Positions 19,093 through 29,935 of a stretch of 64,000 nt of DNA are shown in pieces. Made by a program: the position numbers and the translations under genes. Location: contig CM056721.1 of the NCBI GenBank assembly GCA_029844215.1, forward strand, positions 137,917,254-137,981,253. Reading direction: 5' to 3'. Under the pieces are notes generated by a model that was not told where the DNA came from, did no database searches, and saw only the letters and a program-made list of their open reading frames with translations. Source of the DNA: Przewalskia tangutica (Eukaryota > Streptophyta > Magnoliopsida > Solanales > Solanaceae). Numbering within the stretch: the stretch's first letter is position 1; each line of letters begins with the position of its first letter.

Positions 19093-20063
19093 TGGGTTAA
19101 AATTAATTTCACGTTAGTAAATTTCCAACAATCCCCTCTTGAAAGAGATTTTGGCGCACCCATATGGTGTCTTTCTAGCAATCTTTCGGCGGATCGATGT
19201 TGCATCTGGATAGGTAGCCGTAGCTTTGAACCTTCCATAGTAGAATACCATCTTACTTACTGCGCGGTGAACGTGATGTCTTGAACCGTCAGTGTTTAGT
19301 GTAAGCCAAGACAGCGGTACCAACACAACAACTTTCCTTACTCTGTTCTTCTTAATGTTTTGTCCGTTGTAGCCCTGGACACACTTGAATTCTTAAGTGC
19401 ATTCATTTGAGGTGGTCTTCTACAAGGTAACATGATGTACCCCACTTCATAAGTGTTAGGAATCATTAAAAAAAATTCCAAACCTAACCTCAACCGTTGA
19501 GGATCATTAAAGGTTTTGGAAATTTAACATTTACCCACACTACAGATAGCACTTTAAGGTCTATCGCGGGAACGACTTTGAATTCATGTTTCTTTACAGA
19601 AATCATCATCTGAAGTGCTCTTGCTTCCACTGAAGCGCTCAACTGAACCTTTACGACTTAGTTTTCCCATTGAACCAAATTCTTGGGATCTCTAATAAGT
19701 ATGGTTGGGTATCCACCGTATCAGTTTTTATAATTTGAGTTTTAAGCCCATTCCCCTAGATCGACAGAACTCTTGATCTTTGGATAATCCCTTAATTAAA
19801 GGGTCTGTTATATCATTTGATTAGTAATCAATGATGTGTCACTCGAGACGATCAACTGTCATACGATCTTATGTCTCCGACAGATATGTCCAGACGTCGT
19901 CATCTGTGCTCTTACATTGTATAACTGATGAAGGAACGAATTACTCCCAATAAGGGACATCCTCTAAGAGGTCGTGAAGTTACTCAACTTCTCATCATGC
20001 TTTGTACAAAGCGATAAACTCTGATTCCATAACGAATCGGCCAATGCAAGTTTACTTGGAGGA
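19050..20063 (-). mobile_element. 3' end of a Tork-type copia element (RNase H tail, 3' untranslated region, start of LTR)
   Basis: On minus, about 20063-19690 encodes a decayed RNase H end (RSRGMGLK in its usual place). Next comes a long 3' region with GGTTCAGTTGAGCGCTTCAG, and then the polypurine tract TTCAAGAGGGGA followed by TGTTGGAAATTTA, the LTR start at about 19131. Only about 82 bases of LTR remain before the junction at 19050. The same sequence on plus is found at 40.35-40.74 plus 51.90-52.23 kb, which confirms the family. Confidence 0.8.
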
Positions 20064-21686
20064 TTTTGCAAAGACACACCATACACATCCACGTGTAGTT
20101 GTGGTGTTCTTCAAGTATGATGTCCCGCCTACCTACCCCACTCCCACCGCCCTACCCCTACCCCCACCCCACCCCATTGGTCAACCCCATCCTCAAATTT
20201 CTATTTCATATTTTTTATTACTTTTATATTAAAAAAAAACTTTGTCTTACCCCGCCCTACCTACCCCACCCTACCTCATTTTCAAATTTTTCTTTTATAT
20301 GATGATATTATATGAGCTTAAAATGAATTTTGTGAAATGAAACGGTAAATAGGTCCAAAAAAAATTTAATGGGCAGAAGCATCAATTTGATATTTCTACT
20401 TCTCCTCTCATCTAAAAACACTTTTTAGCTTCTGAAAAATGTATTTCTACTTCTGAAAATAGCATGTTTGGCCAAACACTTTGAAAAGCTTGGCCAAACA
20501 GGGGATAGACAGCTAGTGACAGGTTTAGTTTCTTGGTCTAGACCTTAGCTAAGTTAGTTTTGTTTGTCAGTTATTTTTTGAGACAATAAGTGGTCAACAC
20601 CTGTTCCGCTTTGTAATGTTTCACTTTGATATCAAATAAAAATGTTTGCTTACAAAAAAAAAACCTTTTTCCCTTTCTTGTTTTTAGAAGGTTAAATTTT
20701 TTGCAATGTTGATTTTCCATAAGGAAAAATACAAAAGAACTGAAAGAGAAATTTGAAAATAACAACTAAGAAAAGCAAAAAAGGAAAAGGGAAGAATCAC
20801 GATGTAATTTTATCGAACATTTAAAAAAAACGTTTGAGCTGACACAAAATTTAAGCAAAATAGAATAAAAGGGCAGTTCGGTGTACTAAACTCCTAATTA
20901 AATAGTGATGGCAAGAATTTCACATGTTTTTTCATTGTCTCGCTCCTAATTAAAAAATATTTTTTATATTAAGTGAGTACAAACAACTCACGTTATTAAG
21001 GGTAAATTGGCAAGAAATTTTTAACTAATTTCTAAAAACTGTTATTCTTTTGCTTCCCTTGTGTAGCTCGCTCATGTAATTGTTACTCTTCACTATTGAG
21101 CTCCCTACATCACATCCCATGAGATGTGGTCCTTTCCTGAACTCTGCTATCGGGGATGTTTTATGCATCCGTCTGTCTTTTTTTTTTTGTTGCTATTAAG
21201 CTCCTTTTCTCCCTTCTTTTCGATTCTTCCCCTCTTCAATTTTATGTATTTTTTGTTTTGGTTAATTTTGATAACTATTATATATGACAACTAATCGATA
21301 AAAAAATTAGTTCAAAATATCTAATTTTTTTGTGAATAGTATAAGATTTTCCCCCTAATTATTCTATGTTATTCACAATTTATATAAAAATAGTATAAGA
21401 TTTTCCCCCTAATTATAACAATGCGTGTATGAATGAGCAAACGAGTAGCAATAACATTTGGTGCTACACTACACATGTAAAATTATTTTGGTTTTTTACA
21501 CTTTTTAATAGAAGTTTTTTCTACATTGTTGCCTAAATAAAAGGTAGGAGATTTCTATCCATTATAAAAGAGGATAATTAATGTACTCATTATTCTTAAT
21601 TAGAGTTAGGGGTGGATGGTTCGATTTGGGTCAGATTTTTGGTTAATAGGTTCCTTTTTGGTCTAGATTTATGCCCTCAATACATT
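20064..21686. other. Intergenic with C-rich and pyrimidine tracts
   Basis: 20126-20180 and 20250-20277 are C-rich (CCTACCCC, CCACCCCACCCC), a simple-repeat-like pattern able to form unusual DNA structure. 20465-20502 has TTTGGCCAAAC and GCTTGGCCAAACA in inverted relation, wording typical of the ends of small hAT MITEs. No complete element or gene is seen. Confidence 0.45.
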
Positions 21687-21880
21687 TTTTTTTTCTTTTT
21701 GGCTCCACACAATGTCCGATACCCACTTGGGGATCGACTAATCCAAATTTCTATAGGGAAAACCTAAGTCCGGGGTAAAGCATTTACTATCAAAGATGAC
21801 TCTATTTCCAAAGCTCAAACATAAAACCTATAGTTAAGGATGAAATGTTACTTACCAACCCATCACAAGTGCTAGTGATA
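21687..21880 (-). mobile_element. SolS-like SINE (minus strand)
   Basis: On minus: GAGCTTTGGAAATAGAGTCA, CTTTGATAGTAAATGCTTTACC, TTGGATTAGTCGATCC, GTGGGTATCGGACATTGTGT, then an A-rich tail (plus T run at 21687-21697). This is the body order of the same SINE family as at 5121. The tRNA head is decayed. Confidence 0.55.
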
Positions 21881-22004
21881 GTTTCAATAGGTTGGCTTCA
21901 TTTTTTACTAGGTTATGACTCATACTTAAGTCGACACTTTCAATTCACTTTAACATGATTTGATTGTATAAGTATTATTTATATTACTATAAAACATAAA
22001 TACT

Positions 22005-22135
22005 ACAATAACATCAACATACCAAGTATAATTCCACTGATGGGATATGAAAGGGTAGGGTGTATATATACGTTGCCCTATCTCATGGAGATAGATATGT
22101 TATTTTCGATAAACTCTCGGCTTCAAAAAAAATAT
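22005..22135 (+). mobile_element. SINE tail ending CTCTCGGCTTCAAAAAAAA
   Basis: AAGTATAATTCCACTGATGG, AGGGTAGGGTGTATATATAC, CTATCTCATGGAGATAGATA and CGATAAACTCTCGGCTTC plus A8 match the 3' half of a widespread Solanaceae SINE (usual wording GTAATCCCACAAGTGGGGTC, GGGTAGAGTGTACGCAGACC, GATAGACCCTCGGCTC). It is 3' half only. Confidence 0.6.
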
Positions 22136-22609
22136 TTCAAAGCATTTTTAAAAAAAAATACAAAAATGTAGAAGACATAGCAACAAAAGGAAAAGCAGTA
22201 CATAGCATCTAAAAAAAGAACAGTAACAACAGCGAAACATAAATGCATAATAGAAGCTAAATTAAAAAAGAAAGATAGATTGGAAGAATAAGCTTCAAAT
22301 TGTAAAAAAATATATATATATATACCAATTGATTAGAAATTGACATGAAGAGTTACAATTACAACTCCAAATGTCATACAAATGAGTGGGGTTGTCACTT
22401 GTCATGATTGTGAACAAACACAAAACCATATCAACAATTAACTATGGGCCCTCAAACAGTCTCCATCATTGTTTCTAAAACTAAACATGTTGACCCAATG
22501 GGCCAAATTTACCTCTAAAATTGGCCCATCTTTTTACTTGAGCATGAAAATGGAATATGCTATTGTCGGGTGAGGCGGTTAGCGGTGGATCTCTCGGTAA
22601 TTCTTTCGA
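22136..22609. other. Intergenic, A-rich
   Basis: A-rich sequence with an (AT) run at 22310-22323. No gene, SINE or terminal repeat is recognised. Confidence 0.4.
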
Positions 22610-23145
22610 GAGCGAGGATCGATGGCTCGAACCGATCTTCGGACCGAAACCTTAACGGTCGAATACAAGTACCAAAAATACGGACCGATAACGGTAACAT
22701 ACGTGCATGAACACCCCTTTGCCCCACTCCACCGGTAGGCCCCGACGGCCAAGCCCCATCGGTCCCCTCGCATCGGCTCTAATTAGTTGTAAATTAATGA
22801 AACTTTAAATGATCATAACTTTGCGCTCGGATGTCCGTCTTGCCAATCAATTTCACTTTTACCCCAAATTGTTACCAATTGTCCATTTTCAAATCTAAAT
22901 ATCTCGCGCTATACAATATATTTCAACGTAAAATTTTTGTGGTAATGTGTCCGAGAATTTCAATTTCAGTATTGGAAATTCAATTTTAAAAAAAAAATCG
23001 ACCCGATCCGGAAAATTCTTACCGGTCATGACCGATAAGGTTTCGGTCCGGGACCAGATCTCGTTCCAAGACCGAAACCTTATCGGTCCGAGATCGGTAA
23101 GTGGATACCCGGACCGGACCGGACCGATAACACCCCTAGTCCCAA
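22610..23145. repeat. GGTCCG/CGGACC inverted-repeat region
   Basis: Both ends carry dense complementary motifs: GACCGAAACCTTAACGGTCG and CGGACCGATAACGGTAAC on the left, and GACCGATAAGGTTTCGGTCC, GACCGAAACCTTATCGGTCC and CCGGACCGGACCGGACCGAT on the right, ending ATAACACCCCTAG. The right block holds a near-perfect palindrome (about 23026-23086). The ACACCCCTA end is typical of some plant hAT-like elements, but no matching start was defined. The middle is plain sequence. Confidence 0.5.
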
Positions 23146-23338
23146 GTACTAACACTAATATTAGTCCATGTCTTTTATCCATTTTAATTTCTTCTTTATG
23201 TTTGTATTCAAATTTCAGCCTTCATCATTTACTTTGCTCGAGTACTAATGGAAAATGGGTCCTTTGCCCTTTTTCTTAATTATTTGCTCAGTATCTGATA
23301 TCAGTGTCTTGACGCATTTGAATTCACATTGAAAAGAT

Positions 23339-23445
23339 TTTTTTTTAGGGTAAAACACTTGCTACTAAAAATAACCTCACACAAGGCTTAAATCTGAGGC
23401 CAGTGGCAGTCACTTTTGTTAAACGAGTGTCAACTGTCACTATAG
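23339..23445 (-). mobile_element. SINE head fragment (minus strand)
   Basis: On minus: GACTGCCACTGGCCTCAGAT, AAGCCTTGTGTGAGG, then TAGTAGCAAGTGTTTTACCC. This matches the tRNA-derived head and early body of Solanaceae SINEs in a weakened form. The tail is missing. Confidence 0.4.
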
Positions 23446-24370
23446 ATAGGTAATTGTTTTTTTTATGTATATACACTATTATGCTAAATTTTCTTTATTT
23501 CTTCGTGTGCTTACTTCTTTCTTATGCTTTTTAGTGAAAATTCTAACTTAATCGCTATTCAAAATCTTTAATTAACGATGAAGAAGTATTTATCAATTTA
23601 CCATTGCCACATTTAATGTGGTTCCTTTGGCTTGTCCCACTACTATAATAAATAGTCGGTCATTTAGAACGACCTTCTATTTTTCCAAATTTTTCCAATT
23701 ATCCTCCTTGAGAACCAGTTGAGCTGCCCATGCGGACTGAACGACCTTCTATTGTTATATATATCTTTGAGAAAATGCGATTTTTGTACTATTTACAGAA
23801 AGGTACTATTTGGTTATTAAACTAGTATTAAAATTCTCTTTTTAATATTTTCTTGGGTTTAAGTGATTGATAGATTCATGCAATTGTGTGATCTTTCGAT
23901 AGTGAAGGATGTGTATATTTCCTATGAAAAAAGTTACTAATTGACAAGTATGATTAATTTATCAATTAATTAACTTAGCATGATCAAGAACCATAAAGCA
24001 CTATAAATCCACTTGTGCACGAAGTAATAAATAAATAAATAGTACGTAGGTCATACTACACTTCATTCATTAATCGTTCAATTAATATTTTTTACTTTGA
24101 ACTGTAATGATTTTTTTACCTTTAGGGCACGTTTGGTACGCTGTATTACGATGGTACGGCTGCGCAAAAAATAATCTGACATTTGGTGGGCGTTTTGATC
24201 AATTTGGTATCTTATTTTTAAAAATAGTACACTCCAAGTATCAATTACAGATTAGAATTGTGGACAATTCATTTACGACCAAAGTGTCATAAACTTGATC
24301 CCTCTCTATTTTGTGATTATAATTATGTTGTTTAAGTAAATAAAATTTAAAACCTAATTAAAGTATCTTA
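23446..24370. other. Intergenic, one unpaired terminal-repeat-like motif
   Basis: TTTAGGGCACGTTTGGTACG at 24120-24139 resembles the start of a small TIR element, but no inverted partner was found. The rest is AT-rich without recognisable content. Confidence 0.35.
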
Positions 24371-25574
24371 GAGCCCGTTTGAAAGCTACAAGGGAATTGA
24401 AATTGTGTGTAATTGGATGTAATTACAAAGTTTAATTTGTTTGTTTGGCTAGGTGATTATCAAGTCAAGAGGAGAAATGTGTGTAACTGACAGAGTGTAA
24501 TTACACTCTCCAATTTCCGGAGGGGGGAGAAGTTGAGAATTGAGTGTAATTACATGACGACTTTTTAATTTCTTTCTTTTAGTTTTTACTTTAACTTCTT
24601 TTCTTTCAATTTTTTATTTCTATTTAATTTCTTTTCTTTTAAATTTTAATTTCTTTTCACTATTTAAATTGTTTTTATTTTTACATTATTTATCTTTTAT
24701 TTTCGTTCTTCTCATTTTCCAACCATTTATGATTTCATGTAATTGTTCGTTATTTTTTTATTTTCTTTAACTGCGTTATTATACTTTTTGAAACTACACC
24801 TTCTAATTTTAGAAAAAAATGAGGCGTTAGCAAACTTGACATATAATGAATAATGTCATTAAAGTATATTTTTTTGTTGAATGAGGTTGTAATCGTATGT
24901 CTTCCTTTTCTTTTGATTATATTTACTTAAGTTATTTTGGAACTTATTTTTTTGTTGGAATTTCATATAAGATGTATTATGTACGTTATATTTTCGTGCG
25001 ATTCCAATATATTTGTTTTAGTAGTATTGACTTGTTATTTCACATTGCATGTCGTTCATATTTCAATTACAATTGATAGAATATTTTTGTCAAATATTTG
25101 AATAATTTTATGACATTATATTTATAAATATTAACCTTTTTACAAACATGAGTCCATGATATTCTTAGGAAGTGTATGCTTTTAATTTTTATAATTAAAT
25201 TAAAATATTAGTACCATGAAAAAAATATATCAATTATTTTTTACAATATTAGTTACAAATATATGATTATTAATTAATATATTTACAAAAACAGTACATA
25301 TTTTAAATATTTGATTTCATATCATTTATAAAGGCACATATTTATCAAATTTTATCTTTTAATTTATGATAATTAATTTTTATTTTTAAAATTTAATCAA
25401 AATGTATAATTACATTTGTGCAACCAAACAGTACGCTTGTAATTACACTATAATTATGTTATGACAAACAAATAGATCATCGTAATTACTATGTTGCGTA
25501 ATTAATAGGCTGTGTAATTATTATCCTAGTACTTACACCAATTCCAATTAGCAGGTGACTATCCAAACAGACCC
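24371..25574. mobile_element. PIF/Harbinger-like non-autonomous TIR element (1.2 kb)
   Basis: The left end GAGCCCGTTTGAAAGCTAC and the right end, reversed, GGGTCTGTTTGGATAGTCAC match at most positions and continue as related AATTG/TGTAATTA-rich subterminal sequence. Both sides carry TTA (24368-24370 and 25575-25577), the target duplication of PIF/Harbinger and Tourist-type elements. The interior is very AT-rich with no transposase. Ends of the form GGGTCTGTTTGG with TTA fit the Tourist pattern; hAT is the main alternative. Confidence 0.6.
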
Positions 25575-26069
25575 TTAAAGTTGACACTTAAAACTACTTC
25601 TAAAAAGATTGATTAAACGTAGATTGCTTTCTGATACAAATAAAGTGCATCTTAAATAATTTTTTCAGACATAAATTTGATAATTACACCCAACTTATAA
25701 GTACTTCTAGTATTACCAAGTGCGTAAATAAACTAAAAATGCTTATTAGCACATCAAAGCCGGCCTATTAATTTACTTAGATACCCTTCTAATAAAGTGT
25801 TAGGTGGGTGGGAGGGGGTGGGGTCAAAAGGGGAGGACCAAAAAAGTCTTATCTTGCTATTGTTGCGTACCTAATCCGCCAATTTGGGTGAGGTGGGGGC
25901 AAGGTGTGTTCAATTTCTTTTGGTTTATAGAGAGCCACGTTTTGCCATAAAAGTATATACAAGCCAACCTTTCAATATTTATTAACTTCCTTTTTCTAAG
26001 TGACTTGGTAAAATTTAGTATTTGTGCAAGTAAAATCAATAACAACATTTTCAATGTAATTACACATAT
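25575..26069. other. Intergenic with G-rich tract
   Basis: GGTGGGTGGGAGGGGGTGGGG at about 25804-25824 could form a G-quadruplex. Nothing else is recognised. Confidence 0.4.
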
Positions 26070-26190
26070 GGAGTCTAAAGAGAGTAAAATGTACGCAGAT
26101 TTTACTCTTACCTCGTAGAGATAAAGATGTTGTTACTGAAGGACCCTCGACTCGAGTAAAGCAGTTCAAAGCAGTTAGTGCAAGTAAGAC
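26070..26190 (+). mobile_element. Degenerate SINE tail
   Basis: AGAGAGTAAAATGTACGCAG, CTCTTACCTCGTAGAGATAA, ACCCTCGACTCGAGTAAAGC and AGTTCAAAGCAGTTAGTGCA follow the same order as the 22005-22135 SINE and its usual extension. No tRNA head is found. Confidence 0.5.
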
Positions 26191-26493
26191 CAAAATATAC
26201 AAATAAAAAAAGGACATACAAGAAAGGGTCGAAACACAATGATCTATTGTAAGCAATTTCTTCAACCGTAAGAAAATATACAAATATTTTAGCAAATTAA
26301 GTAAGAAAATAATTATCAAAAGAACAAGTTGGGTACGTAGACAAGTAGAGCTTTTTCTTCCTAATGATGTATGAATTTTTAATGTAGGGACAAAAAAGAT
26401 TTTTGTTTATTTTATTTAAAAATAGTGTTTCATGAATAAGTATTTCGATTACTAAAGTTGATTTAATTCAAATATTACTAACCTTATTCTATA
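26191..26493. other. AT-rich intergenic, nothing recognised
   Basis: No gene or repeat end supported. Confidence 0.4.
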
Positions 26494-26702
26494 TGTAAGA
26501 TGATATTAATCTCTCTTAGTGAGTCTTTTCATTAATATCAAAGTATATATAGTGTACAATATCCATCCCTTTTACAATAGGAATCTTAAACCTAATCACA
26601 AGAGGAATTCTAGTCTTACCATAATTATATTTAGACAATATATGGAAATATTCTAATTATGGGTAGAGAATATTATTACTTTGACTATACTGCGTTTACA
26701 CA
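26494..26702 (-). repeat. 3' LTR of the minus-strand copia element
   Basis: On plus it reads TGTAAGATGATATTAATCTC...GCGTTTACACA. It is the downstream LTR because RNase H lies immediately to its right. It contains the TAGTGTACAATAT and CCCATAATTAGAATAT blocks (reverse) also seen at 11.8 kb. Confidence 0.88.
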
Positions 26703-26744
26703 CCTCGATCGGAGGCGGGAGAGGCGGACCCGAGACTGGATCTG

Positions 26745-27131
26745 AAGTCGAAATAAGCATGCAGGAGTTCTTTGGTAAATATATTTGCATACTAATAGGA
26801 TGAGGGAACATGTAACACTCGTAGCTGCCTATGACTTTCTCCTGCGACAAAGTGTAGGTCTATCTCGATGTGCTTGGTTGATGTTGAGCCGGATTATGGG
26901 GCAGATAGATAGCGGAGATGTTATCACGATACCTGATAGATGTCGCGAAAGGACTGAAGTTCCAGCGATAAATTTACGAGCCAACAAATCTCGGCTACCA
27001 CATTTGCAACGCCTCAGACCTTTGGAGCGAGATAGGGTAGCATGTCTCTTGGCAGACCAAGAAATCAGATTATCCCTAAAAATACACAAAAGTCGGAGGT
27101 GGAGCGTCACGTATCCGGACACCCTGCTCAA
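26745..27131 (-). pseudogene. RNase H of the minus-strand copia element
   Basis: Directly after reverse transcriptase, YTDAD ends in a stop where W is expected (TGA for TGG). The bases continue as AGCPDTRR, FRDNLISWSAKRHATLSRS and, in shifted frames, an HQ..TSR/REKV-type end. The catalytic first Asp is present. Several frameshifts are seen. Confidence 0.8.
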
Positions 27132-27928
27132 TCTGCATCTGTATAAAAGAGCAACCTGTTTGGTGCAGAGGGGTATATGTGCAAACCATAATAATGTGTG
27201 CCCTTAATGTATCGGATGATACGCTTAAGAGAATTGAAATGAGACTTCATGGGGGCATGCATGAATAGACATACATGCTGAACATCATAAGCAATGTCTG
27301 GTCTTGTAAATGTGAGATACTGAAGTGCACCTGCAAGACTCATATATAGAGTAGGATCGGAGACTGGAGCATCATCCATATCACTGAGCCTAGATTTTGA
27401 ATCAACTGGAGTATGTGAAACTTTGCAATTCGTCATCTTAGACATGTACACAATCTCTTCTGCATACTTACACTGACACAAGAATATGTGGTTGGCATAC
27501 CTGGTCACTGATATCCCCAAAAAATAACTTAGCTTCCCCAAATCAGTCATTGCAAATTCAGACTTAAGCAAGGCCATAATCTCATTTTTCAACCCGTCGT
27601 AGGAGGCAGTAAGAACAATATCATCCACGTAAAGTAATAAGTAAGCAGTGCTACTACCTCGATGAAAAATGAAGAGTAATGTATCACTCTTGCTGCATAC
27701 AAACCCAATCTGCAAGTTATACCTGGAAAAACTACCATACCACGCACGGGGAGCCTGTTTCAGGCCATATAATGACTTACGGAGACGGCACACATAGTGA
27801 GGAACTGTTGGATGGGTGAACCCTTGCGGCTGATGCATGTAGATTGTCTCTCTCAGATCCCCATGTAAGAATACATTCTTCACATCAAGCTGATGGATTG
27901 GCCAGTGTTTGCCCATGGCAATGCTCAA
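27128..27928 (-). pseudogene. Reverse transcriptase of the minus-strand copia element
   Basis: A 266-residue open frame: HWPIHQLDVKNVFLHGDLRE (first catalytic Asp), CRLRKSLYGLKQAPRAWYGS, STAYLLLYVDDIVLTASYDG with the YVDD site, LGKLSYFLGISVTRY and AGALQYLTFTRPDIAYDVQH. The N-terminal fingers upstream (27930-28230) are in broken frames. The catalytic core is nearly complete, and it is the best-kept part of this element. Confidence 0.92.
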
Positions 27929-28711
27929 AACTGTGCGAATGGTAGCCGATTTGACAACCGGGTTGAAGATCTCACCACAATTAATGCCCTCCTACTGATT
28001 TATGCCATTAGCCACAAGTCATGTCTTATACCTCTCAAGATCTCCACTGTCTCTGAATTTGTGATGAAATAGCCACAAACAATGAATCACATTCACTCCC
28101 TTAGGTCTAGGTACTACATCTCATGTGTGTTGTTTAGTTAAAGCATTGAATTTCTCAGACATAGCCGCATTCCAATTAGGGTCTTGTTTAGCCAATATAA
28201 GGTTCTTGGGAATTGAAGAAATGGTTTGGGTAGACAAGTTAAATTGGACTTTGGGCTTGAAGATTCCATGTTTGGCACGAGTTTATATTTGGTGAGTGGA
28301 GACAGTGAGAGGCTGTGTCGGTTGAGTGGGAAGAGCCGAGATTGAGGGATCAGTTGGATAGGGAGAAGGAGGAGGTGACGCCGACGGAGGCGTCACAGCG
28401 CCGTGATCAAGGGCTGCGGCGCTGGAGGAAAGCTGCTCGCAGGAGTTTTGGTGCCGTGGCGCCAAATCATAGGGCCACGACGCTGTCGACTGACATTCCT
28501 CTCTGAGGTTTGGGCTCCGCGGCGCTGACGCTGAAGAAGAACTACCAGGAAAAGATGATGATTTTGTAGCAGTGCTATGATCTAGTTGACTGAGAATGAT
28601 GGGAGAGATGGCAGGCTCGTCAATAAAAAAGTAATTCGGTTTTTGGAACTTTTTAATATTCGAAAATGAGAATGTGGTCTCGTCGAATGCGACATGACGA
28701 GAGATGTGGAT
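27929..28711 (-). pseudogene. Integrase-RT linker with GC-rich patch
   Basis: This is the variable region between integrase and reverse transcriptase, read only in fragments. 28365-28530 is unusually GC-rich, with GTGCCGTGGCGCC, GCTGCGGCGCTGG and CTCCGCGGCGCTGACG. Similar GC-rich words occur in unrelated LTRs in the window. Confidence 0.55.
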
Positions 28712-29251
28712 CTAACGAGTGGACATGTCATAACATAGATAGCCCCTATGGTTTGGTGGAAAGACTAGGTAGACACATGGAGTTGACCAATGAGCAAGTT
28801 TGTGAGGGACAGTAGAGACAAGGTTAGGATAGCATAGACAACCGAATATCTGAAGATGCTCATAAGATGGGACTCTATGATAGAGGATTTCGGTAGGGGT
28901 CATATTGTGAAGAGTGCTAGTTGGGAGAATATTGAGAACGTATTCTGACATTTTAGCAGCATAGACCCAGAAGGACGGAGGTAGGGAGGTATGAATCAAT
29001 AGAGTGTGAATCATATTGTTAATGGTGCGGATGATTCTTTCAGCTTTACCGTATTGAGGGGAGGTGTGGTGACAGGAGAAGCGAAAGACCATGCCATTAT
29101 TAGTACAAAAATGGTGAAACATAGAGTTATTAAATTTACGACCATTATCGCACTGAAAAGATTTTATACCTTTTTCAAAATGTGTTTGAATGAAAGTTCG
29201 AAACTCAAGAAATTTGATAAACACTTCCGATTTAAATTTGAGAGGGTACAA
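28712..29251 (-). pseudogene. Integrase core of the minus-strand copia element
   Basis: A 179-residue frame: FQCDNGRKFNN carries the second catalytic Asp, HTSPQYGKAERIIRTINNMI carries the Glu, and LPPSFWVYAAKMSEYVLNIL and LQIFGCLCYPNLVS complete the copia core. The first Asp is in the neighbouring frame (HADLWTSHV). The family's usual PQQNG reads PQYGK here, so this copy is decayed. Confidence 0.88.
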
Positions 29252-29645
29252 TCAAATAAAGTGAGAAATCATCTAGTAAGATAAGATAGTATTTATGACT
29301 GAGAAAACTAGCAACATGTGATGTCCATAAATCGGCATGTATAATATCAAAAGGTGCAAAAGTGACACTAGTAGATGATTTAAACGGAAGACGAGTATGT
29401 TTACCTAAAGAACAAGAAACACGGTTTTGGGCAAGTTTTCCATTACAAGTAATGAAATTATTGTCTCTAAGAAAATTAAAAACTGGGGCTCCTGGATGAC
29501 CAAGCATATTATGCCATGTTGAAGAAGAAATGGCCGCTAGAGAGACTGGATAGCTAGATCTGGCAGCGAAGGTGTGAGTGAATGGATATATATCCCCCAT
29601 GCTATTGTATCTCATAAGAGGTGTCCCCATATGAAGATCCTTCAC
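29232..29645 (-). pseudogene. GAG-pre-integrase and integrase N-terminus
   Basis: STWHNMLGHPGAPVFNFLRD is the zinc-binding pre-integrase segment. FDIIHADLWTSHVASFLSHK with the first catalytic Asp follows, ending YYLILLDDFS before the frame breaks. It overlaps the next frame by about 20 bases, which marks a frameshift. Confidence 0.88.
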
Positions 29646-29935
29646 AAAGAAACCAAAAGGGTCAAAATCAACAGAGACAGAATTATTACGAGTAAATTTA
29701 CGGATAGAGATGAGATTATTAATTACATGTGGGGCATATAGAGTTTTTTAAGGGGGAATGGATTAGGAGGTGGTGTGTAGGATGTACCATAACCCTTTAG
29801 TGGAATGCGGCGACCACTACCAACTGTCACAAATTGAGGATGCCTTAAACCAAACAGTTTGGGAATATTACCTGCAGACCTGGTGAAGTGAGAAGTGGCT
29901 CCAGAGTCCATGTACCAGTTGTTTTCAGTCTATTG
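29646..29935 (-). pseudogene. Protease of the minus-strand copia element
   Basis: YMDSGATSHFTRSAG holds the catalytic Asp in D-S-G-A form, then FVTVGSGRRIPLKGYG. It is parallel in wording to the protease at 1.6-1.76 kb, which shows the two belong to one family. Confidence 0.85.

Noticed and set aside
20126..20280. Proline-rich protein from the C-rich tract
   Set aside because: Frames on this tract are simple-sequence translations without start context or conserved domain.
24115..24140. Second TIR element starting TTAGGGCACGTTTGG
   Set aside because: No inverted partner or target duplication could be found downstream or upstream.
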